NCBI GenBank assembly: GCA_938041945.1
Contig: CALISC010000058.1
Span: 1 to 6,238 of the forward strand
Length of the DNA stretch: 6,238 nt
Source of the DNA: an uncultured Acholeplasmataceae bacterium
GTDB taxonomy: Bacteria; Bacillota_I; Bacilli_A; Acholeplasmatales; Acholeplasmataceae
Direction: 5' to 3'
The notes below the pieces were generated by a model that was given only the letters and a program-made list of their open reading frames with translations, had not been told where the DNA came from and ran no database searches. The number at the start of each line of letters is the position of its first letter. Positions within the stretch are counted from its first letter, which is position 1. The position numbers were made by a program, and so were the translations under genes. Positions 1 to 3,831 of this stretch are shown here, one piece after another.

Positions 1-1
1 C

Positions 2-1276
2 GGTACTTTTGAAGTAGTTTCAACAGCTGGTGATAACAAACTAGGTGGTGACGACTTTGACCAAAAAATCGTTGACTACCTAATTGAAAAATTCAGACGA
101 GAAACTGCGGTAGATTTATCTAAAGACCGCTCTGCTATGCAACGTCTAAAAGACGCGGCTGAAAAAGCCAAAAAAGACTTATCTGGCTTAACTCAAACAC
201 AAATTTCACTACCTTTCATTTCTATGGGACAATCCGGCCCTGTGCACTTGGAAGAAACTCTAACTCGCGCTAAGTTTGATGAGTTAACTCAAGACTTAGT
301 TGAACGCGCTAAACTACCTGTACACCGTGCTCTTCAAGACGCAAAAATGACAAGCGCTGATATTCACCAAGTACTACTTGTTGGTGGTTCTACTCGAATT
401 CCTGCAGTTCAAGAAATGGTTAAAAAAGAACTTGGCAAAGAACCAAACAAATCAGTCAACCCAGATGAAGTAGTGGCAATGGGAGCAGCCATTCAAGGTG
501 GTGTGCTGGCTGGTGACGTAAAAGATGTACTACTGTTAGATGTAACTCCACTTTCTTTAGGTATCGAAACTTTGGGTGGTCTATTTGAAAAAATCATTGA
601 AAGAAATACTACAATTCCAACATCTAAATCAAAAGTTTTTTCAACTGCACAAGACAACCAACCAGGCGTGCTTATCCACGTCCTTCAAGGTGAACGTAAA
701 CTAGTTCACGACAATAAATCACTTGGTAGTTTTGCACTTGATGGCATCCCACCAGCACCTCGCGGAGTTCCACAAATTGAAGTTACTTTTGACATTGACG
801 CCAACGGTATCGTGTCTGTAAAGGCCAAAGACCTTGGCACAAACAAAGAACAAGCGATTACTATTACTGGTGGTTCTGGGCTTTCTGAATCAGAAATTGA
901 AAGGATGGTTAACGAGGCTAAAGAAAACGAAGAGGCTGACCGTAAACGAAAAGAGTTAATTGACCTTAAAAATGAAGCCGATTCAATGATTTATCAAACC
1001 GAAAAAGCGATTAAAGACCTTGGTGACAAAGTAGACGAAAAAGAAAAAATAGAAATAGAAACTGCTAAAAAAGACTTAGAAGAAGTCTTGAAAACAGAAA
1101 ATTTTGCGGTAATTAAAGAAAAGAAAGAAGCGTTTGAAAAACTAGCACAAGCGATTGCCGTTAAAGCCTACCAGGCAAAACAAGGACAAACTAACGCAGA
1201 TCAAGCCCAAAGCCAAACTAGCGAGAAAACTGAATCTGCAGACGTAAAAGACGCTGCTTTTAGCGATAAAAACTAA
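2..1276 (+). CDS. dnaK: Chaperone protein DnaK (Hsp70), 5'-truncated by window edge
   Basis: DnaK is the cytosolic ATP-dependent Hsp70 chaperone that binds exposed hydrophobic peptides, working with DnaJ and GrpE. The frame is open from base 2, well upstream of the first visible Met (137), so the gene continues left of the window. 424 residues are visible; compared with the usual ~600, about 170-180 N-terminal residues are missing. What remains is the second half of the ATPase domain (AGDNKLGGDDFD near the edge; GGSTRIP at 383-403), the interdomain linker VLLLDV (527-544) followed by TPLSLGIET, the beta substrate-binding domain (HVLQGER, PPAPRGVPQIEVTFDID) and the helical lid from about base 885. 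The C-terminal tail is Gln/Ala-rich and ends DAAFSDKN, a degenerate form of the DAEFEE-like tail common in Firmicutes. The TAA stop overlaps the dnaJ start. Family identity is recalled from known DnaK sequences; the motifs are seen directly. Confidence 0.98.
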   Translation, partial: GTFEVVSTAGDNKLGGDDFDQKIVDYLIEKFRRETAVDLSKDRSAMQRLKDAAEKAKKDLSGLTQTQISLPFISMGQSGPVHLEETLTRAKFDELTQDLVERAKLPVHRALQDAKMTSADIHQVLLVGGSTRIPAVQEMVKKELGKEPNKSVNPDEVVAMGAAIQGGVLAGDVKDVLLLDVTPLSLGIETLGGLFEKIIERNTTIPTSKSKVFSTAQDNQPGVLIHVLQGERKLVHDNKSLGSFALDGIPPAPRGVPQIEVTFDIDANGIVSVKAKDLGTNKEQAITITGGSGLSESEIERMVNEAKENEEADRKRKELIDLKNEADSMIYQTEKAIKDLGDKVDEKEKIEIETAKKDLEEVLKTENFAVIKEKKEAFEKLAQAIAVKAYQAKQGQTNADQAQSQTSEKTESADVKDAAFSDKN

Positions 1277-1278
1277 TG
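1274..1278 (+). promoter_or_regulatory. TAATG stop/start overlap coupling dnaK to dnaJ
   Basis: The dnaK stop TAA (1274-1276) and the dnaJ start ATG (1276-1278) share one base. The preceding 25 bases (ttagcgataaaaac and upstream) contain no GGAGG-like ribosome site. The overlap is seen directly. That dnaJ is translated by re-initiation of ribosomes finishing dnaK is inferred from the overlap and the missing Shine-Dalgarno. Confidence 0.55.
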
Positions 1279-2388
1279 GCGAGTAAACGCGATTACTACG
1301 AGATTTTAGGTGTATCTAAAACCGCTAGTGATGACGAAATTAAAAAAGCCTACCGCACTTTAGCCAAAAAATATCACCCAGATATTTCAAAAGAAAAAGA
1401 CGCAGAAACTAAATTCAAAGAAGTTCAAGAAGCCTACCAAGTGCTTTCAGACTCTGCTAAGCGCCAAAACTACGACCAATATGGCACAGAAGACCCGACA
1501 AGCGGGTTTTCTGGCCAAGATTTCTCGGGTTTTCAAGGCTTTGCAGGTGGTTTTTCTGACTTTTTTGGCGACATTAAAGATTTCTTTCAATCCTTTACTG
1601 GTGGAGGTTCTAGCCGTCAAAGTGCAAGCAAAGAAGGCACAGACCTTCAGACCACCTTTAAACTAAGTTTTGAAGAAGCAGCACTCGGCACGCAAATTAA
1701 AATCAAAGTTCAGCGTTTAAAAAAATGCGAGACTTGCGCAGGAACCGGCAGCCTAGATAAATCAGCGCCTGTCAAATGTAGTGTTTGTCAGGGAAACGGA
1801 AGAACTTATCAGGTTAGAAACTCTATTTTTGGCCAAATTCAAGAAGAGCAAATTTGTGCGAAGTGTAGTGGTACCGGAACAACAGTTTCAAATGCTTGTC
1901 GCGCATGTTCTGGTCAATCTAGAACGAAAGTCTACGAAACCATTACTATTAACGTACCAAGTGGTGTTGAAAACGGCGATGTGCTTAGAGTTAAAGGAAG
2001 CGGTAATGATGGCGCTTTTAACTCAAGAAGTGGTGATCTTTTAATTGAGTTTTATGTTGCTGAATCTAAATTTTTTGTGCGCAAAAATCTGGATATCTTT
2101 GCACCGCTTACCTTAACTTTTGCGGAAGCCGCACTAGGCGCCGTAATTACAATTCAAACAATCCACGGCAATGTTGACTTAACGGTTCCCCCAGGAATTC
2201 AACCTGGTGCTTACTTAAAACTAACAGGCAAAGGGGTTCGCAGATCTGGCCGAATAGGTGATCACTTTGTTGAAATTAAAGTGCAAACCCCTGGTACCTT
2301 GTCTGTTGAACAAAAAGAACTATTTAAAAAACTAACTGAATTAGAATCTAGACAAAAGCGTTCTTTTCAAGATAGGGTAAAAAACTAG
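1276..2388 (+). CDS. dnaJ: Chaperone protein DnaJ (Hsp40, class I)
   Basis: DnaJ is the cytosolic J-domain co-chaperone that delivers substrates to DnaK and stimulates its ATPase. At 370 residues it is a normal length. In order: J domain at residues 6-70 with HPD at 34-36; Gly/Phe-rich linker at about 77-113 (SGFQGFAGGFSDFF); a zinc-binding region with four CxxC pairs at C151/C154, C168/C171, C194/C197 and C208/C211; and two C-terminal beta domains (PSGVENGDVLRVKG and TVPPGIQPGAYLKLTGKG) that bind substrate and end before a dimerisation tail. Having both the G/F linker and the zinc region makes it class I. The start is fixed by the MASKRDYYEILGV N-terminus. The first three zinc repeats are canonical (CETCAGTG, CSVCQGNG, CAKCSGTG); the fourth reads CRACSGQS, losing the last Gly but keeping both Cys. 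It is second in the operon with dnaK, and its TAG stop overlaps the convergent phosphatase stop. Confidence 0.98.
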   Translation: MASKRDYYEILGVSKTASDDEIKKAYRTLAKKYHPDISKEKDAETKFKEVQEAYQVLSDSAKRQNYDQYGTEDPTSGFSGQDFSGFQGFAGGFSDFFGDIKDFFQSFTGGGSSRQSASKEGTDLQTTFKLSFEEAALGTQIKIKVQRLKKCETCAGTGSLDKSAPVKCSVCQGNGRTYQVRNSIFGQIQEEQICAKCSGTGTTVSNACRACSGQSRTKVYETITINVPSGVENGDVLRVKGSGNDGAFNSRSGDLLIEFYVAESKFFVRKNLDIFAPLTLTFAEAALGAVITIQTIHGNVDLTVPPGIQPGAYLKLTGKGVRRSGRIGDHFVEIKVQTPGTLSVEQKELFKKLTELESRQKRSFQDRVKN

Positions 2389-2933
2389 TCTTTTAAATAA
2401 AAGCCGAAACTATCTACAACTTGGTTGTTTTCAACAACTACAACTCCACCGTTTAAAAATCTTGCGGCATAACACTTTTCTTTGGTCAGCAACCAAACGA
2501 TAGTTTTAATAAAATGAGAGTGGCAGATGACAAAACATGTGCCACTTTTTATTTGATTAACTTGGTTTAAAAAACTCTTGGCTCTCTTAAAAAGCATCTC
2601 GTCGTTTTCAAAATTGCGTCCAGTTTTTAGACTAGGAATTAAGGAAGTAGGAAGTCCTTCAAACTCCCCAAACTCACGCTCTAATACTTGAATTTCTGCA
2701 ACTAAAGGTAAGTTTAATTTAAGTTCATTTTTTAAAAACACAGCAGTCTCATAGGCTCTTGAAAACGGAGAAACTAGCACTCTGTCTGGCCTCAACTTTC
2801 TTTGCTTTAAAAACTCAGCAGTGTTTTTTAGTTCGAAAAACCACTCAGGGTCTAAATGAGTGTCAACGTGTCCTTGAATTTTTAGCAAAGCGTTAGTTTT
2901 AGTTTTGCCGTGTCTAATAAATACTATTTTCAT
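2385..2933 (-). CDS. Histidine phosphatase family protein (phosphoglycerate mutase-like)
   Basis: A 182-residue protein of the two-His phosphatase superfamily, which transfers a phosphoryl group to an active-site His and then hydrolyses it; probably cytosolic, with no signal peptide or membrane segment. Seen directly: the N-terminal beta strand MKIVFIRHGKT with the RHG signature (R7, H8, G9); SPFSRAYETA with R59; LEREFGEFEG, where E85 is the likely acid; and CFVICHSHF with the second His, H138. In most relatives the residues after that His are Gly-Gly; here they are Ser-His. The length suits the short PhoE/CobC-like branch rather than glycolytic phosphoglycerate mutase (about 230-250 residues), but the substrate cannot be assigned. 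The start is supported by AAAGGA 8 nt upstream and an extended -10 promoter. It is transcribed alone, convergent with dnaJ (stops overlap by four bases) and divergent from the radC-like gene. Both Trp codons are TGG. Confidence 0.9.
   Translation of the reverse strand: MKIVFIRHGKTKTNALLKIQGHVDTHLDPEWFFELKNTAEFLKQRKLRPDRVLVSPFSRAYETAVFLKNELKLNLPLVAEIQVLEREFGEFEGLPTSLIPSLKTGRNFENDEMLFKRAKSFLNQVNQIKSGTCFVICHSHFIKTIVWLLTKEKCYAARFLNGGVVVVENNQVVDSFGFYLKD
2516..2554 (+). terminator. Candidate rho-independent terminator for dnaK-dnaJ, inside the antisense phosphatase gene
   Basis: On the + strand AGTGGCA (2519-2525) pairs perfectly with TGCCACT (2540-2546). Inside this, ATG (2527-2529) pairs with CAT (2536-2538) after a single G/G mismatch, closing on a six-base loop, acaaaa. 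GAG (2516-2518) can extend the base through G-U and A-U pairs. TTTTTATTT follows at once (2546-2554). This is terminator architecture in the dnaJ direction; on the minus strand the stem is followed by CTCTCATTTT, a poorer fit. It begins about 130 nt past the dnaJ stop, and no better hairpin/T-tract lies between. The same bases encode the phosphatase segment around its second active-site His, so the structure could be a by-product of coding. Confidence 0.5.
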
Positions 2934-2941
2934 AAGTTTTT

Positions 2942-2947
2942 TCCTTT
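2942..2947 (-). promoter_or_regulatory. Ribosome binding site of the histidine phosphatase gene
   Basis: Read on the minus strand this is AAAGGA, 8 nt before the ATG whose complement is at 2931-2933. This is good spacing and confirms that start. The longer string AAAGGAAAA also occurs 16 nt further upstream (2955-2963), close to the predicted transcription start, so only the nearer copy is likely to be used. Confidence 0.75.
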
Positions 2948-2966
2948 AATTTTGTTTTCCTTTAAA

Positions 2967-2996
2967 ATCATAACAAACAAACACAAACATCGCCAA
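2967..2996 (-). promoter_or_regulatory. Extended -10 promoter for the histidine phosphatase gene
   Basis: On the minus strand the -10 is TATGAT (complement of 2967-2972), preceded by TGT (2975-2973), giving TGnTATGAT, an extended -10. A partial -35, TTGGCG (complement of 2991-2996), lies 18 nt upstream. Transcription would start near 2960, leaving a leader of about 27 nt that contains the AAAGGA ribosome site. The -35 falls inside the left arm of the inverted repeat at 2990-2997, so a protein bound there could block it; that last step is inference. Confidence 0.55.
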
Positions 2997-3038
2997 TTTT
3001 TAAGTAATTTAACCTAATTTATACAAATATATTGGCGA
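2990..3038. repeat. 8-bp inverted repeat between divergent genes
   Basis: TCGCCAAT (2990-2997) is the exact reverse complement of ATTGGCGA (3031-3038), with 33 bases between. These are among the few GC-containing stretches in a very AT-rich 145-bp spacer between the phosphatase and radC-like genes. The left arm overlaps the predicted -35 of the phosphatase promoter, and the right arm lies just downstream of possible weak -10 boxes for the + strand (TATACA 3020-3025, TATATT 3028-3033). It may be a two-half-site operator or a chance match. It has no T-tract, so it is not a terminator, and it is not the CIRCE element of heat-shock genes. Confidence 0.45.
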
Positions 3039-3063
3039 AAATAAGTAAGAAAAGTTTTTAAGT

Positions 3064-3074
3064 AAAGAGATGAT
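3064..3074 (+). promoter_or_regulatory. Shine-Dalgarno of the radC-like gene, overlapping an upstream ATG
   Basis: AAAGAGATGAT matches the full anti-16S complement AAGGAGGTGAT at 9 of 11 positions. Its core (3066-3070) lies 8 nt before ATG 3079. The in-frame ATG at 3070 sits inside this element and so has no room for its own ribosome site. This decides the start in favour of 3079. Confidence 0.7.
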
Positions 3075-3078
3075 AACT

Positions 3079-3693
3079 ATGAATATTTTAAATAAAGCCA
3101 AATTAACCTTAAGCGATACTATTCAAATTCTGCTTGCCAAGGATGAAACTGAATTAAACACAAACAAAGCACTTGCTGTAAAAATCGCCAAAAAAATTAA
3201 CTTAAATCAACCTAATTACAATTTAACTAACCTAAATATAGATAATTTTTTGAAAACTAAACTGAAAGTCGCGAAAGACTTTCTTTTTTTGCTTGCCAAA
3301 AAATCTGAAAACAAATCAAAACAACTGAAAAGCCCTGTTGACTTTCAAAAAAGGTATGCAGGTCTTTTTTATGGACTTAAAACCGAGCATTTACTCTGTG
3401 TTTTTTTAGATTCTAAACTCAGAGTTATCAAAGATAAACTATTTACAAATGACAAGTCAGATAACTTAAAAATTCCAATTAAGCAAATTGTTTTACTTGC
3501 GGAGCAATATAAGTCAAGTCAAATAGTTTTAATTCACAATCATCCAAGTCAAGACCCTGAGCCTAGTCAAACTGACCTTGAAACTACCCAAATTACCAAA
3601 GAAGTTTTTAAGCATTTAGAGATTAAATTACTTGACCACTTGATATTTACAAATTCTTCCTGCACTTCTATTTTTGCTTATTTAAGGCGCTAA
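3079..3693 (+). CDS. radC: Divergent RadC-family JAB/MPN-domain protein
   Basis: A 204-residue protein whose C-terminal half is a RadC (JAB/MPN metalloprotease-like) domain. Seen: the metal-site signature IHNHPSQDPEPSQTD with H153, H155 and D166, preceded by KTEHLLCVFLD (E103 region) and followed by LEIKLLDHLIF, as in RadC proteins. RadC was named for DNA repair, but its biochemical role is unsettled. The usual segment between the two motifs (GTL... then VHPREIF) is replaced by FTNDKSDNLKIPIKQIV. The N-terminal helix-hairpin-helix region is barely recognisable (TLSDTIQILLAKDETELN; no clear GIG). By hand count 3121-3660 is about 30% G+C, against about 40% in parE and dnaK, and Lys, Asn and Leu are abundant. 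The start at 3079 rather than 3070 is chosen from the ribosome-site position. It is divergent from the phosphatase, and parE follows from its own promoter. The family is fairly sure; activity is not established. Confidence 0.85.
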   Translation: MNILNKAKLTLSDTIQILLAKDETELNTNKALAVKIAKKINLNQPNYNLTNLNIDNFLKTKLKVAKDFLFLLAKKSENKSKQLKSPVDFQKRYAGLFYGLKTEHLLCVFLDSKLRVIKDKLFTNDKSDNLKIPIKQIVLLAEQYKSSQIVLIHNHPSQDPEPSQTDLETTQITKEVFKHLEIKLLDHLIFTNSSCTSIFAYLRR

Positions 3694-3720
3694 ACTTGGT
3701 TTTGGTTCATTTAGTTTTTT
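3689..3720 (+). terminator. Weak candidate terminator after the radC-like gene
   Basis: CTAAA (3690-3694) pairs with TTTAG (3710-3714), extendable by one G-U pair, with a 15-base loop and then TTTTTT (3715-3720). The stem is short and AT-rich, so it is poor. A second pairing of the same TTTAG with CTAAAT (3726-3731) competes. It is listed because it is the only hairpin/T-tract between radC and the parE promoter. Confidence 0.3.
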
Positions 3721-3722
3721 CT

Positions 3723-3752
3723 TTGCTAAATCGCTAGGGTAAATGTTAAAAT
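3723..3752 (+). promoter_or_regulatory. Extended -10 promoter for parE-parC
   Basis: TTGCTA (3723-3728, 4 of 6 to TTGACA), an 18-nt spacer, then TAAAAT (3747-3752, 5 of 6 to TATAAT) preceded by TGT (3744-3746), giving an extended -10 TGnTAAAAT. Transcription would start near 3759, with a leader of about 73 nt containing the hairpin at 3765-3795. The phosphatase promoter has the same TGTTA..AT form. No other -35/-10 pair in the spacer is as good. Confidence 0.6.
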
Positions 3753-3764
3753 ATTTGCGTATCG

Positions 3765-3795
3765 GCGTGTGTTTTAAACGCTTTTAAATGCACGC
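3765..3795 (+). promoter_or_regulatory. Hairpin in the parE 5' leader
   Basis: GCGTGTGTTT (3765-3774) pairs with AAATGCACGC (3786-3795) over ten positions, two of them G-U, around an 11-base loop. No T-tract follows, so it is not a terminator. The 3' arm overlaps a near-perfect tandem repeat, TTTTAAACGC/TTTTAAATGC (3772-3791). Two alternative pairings compete for the same bases: GCGT (3765-3768) with ACGC (3778-3781), and TTTGCGT (3754-3760) with ACGCAAA (3792-3798). It lies about 26 nt before the parE ribosome site, so it could stabilise the mRNA or tune expression. I do not recognise a known riboswitch or leader family. Confidence 0.45.
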
Positions 3796-3820
3796 AAAAT
3801 ATATAAAAATAACGTGAAAA

Positions 3821-3826
3821 AGAGGA
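3821..3826 (+). promoter_or_regulatory. Ribosome binding site deciding the parE start
   Basis: AGAGGA, with GAGG at 3822-3825, lies 6 nt before ATG 3832. It is downstream of the in-frame GTG at 3814, so that GTG cannot use it. This fixes the protein start at MANLKNYDEKS. Confidence 0.8.
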
Positions 3827-3831
3827 TATTG

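Noticed and set aside
1481..2044. Small + frames inside dnaJ
   Set aside because: They are out-of-frame shadows of a conserved gene with no ribosome sites of their own.
2390..2403. CTTTT/AAAAG hairpin at the convergent gene junction
   Set aside because: It is an all-AT 5-bp stem apart from one pair; the T-run on the minus strand (in dnaJ) is separated from it by ACTAG, so it is too weak to call as a terminator for either gene.
2423..2434. GTTG-TTTT-CAAC hairpin just after dnaJ
   Set aside because: The stem is only 4 bp with no T-tract after it, so it is unlikely to be a terminator.
2934..3078. CIRCE or other heat-shock operator
   Set aside because: No TTAGCACTC/GAGTGCTAA arms are present; the dnaK promoter region, where CIRCE would be expected, is outside the window.
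3743..3787. Possible 14-codon leader peptide (MLKYLRIG...) upstream of parE
   Set aside because: Its ATG lies inside the predicted extended -10 box, its only ribosome-like AGGG is too close (3 nt), and its residues show no attenuation-type codon run.
3814..3831. GTG start extending ParE by six residues
   Set aside because: The ribosome site AGAGGA lies downstream of this GTG and is correctly spaced for ATG 3832; family N-termini begin near the later Met.
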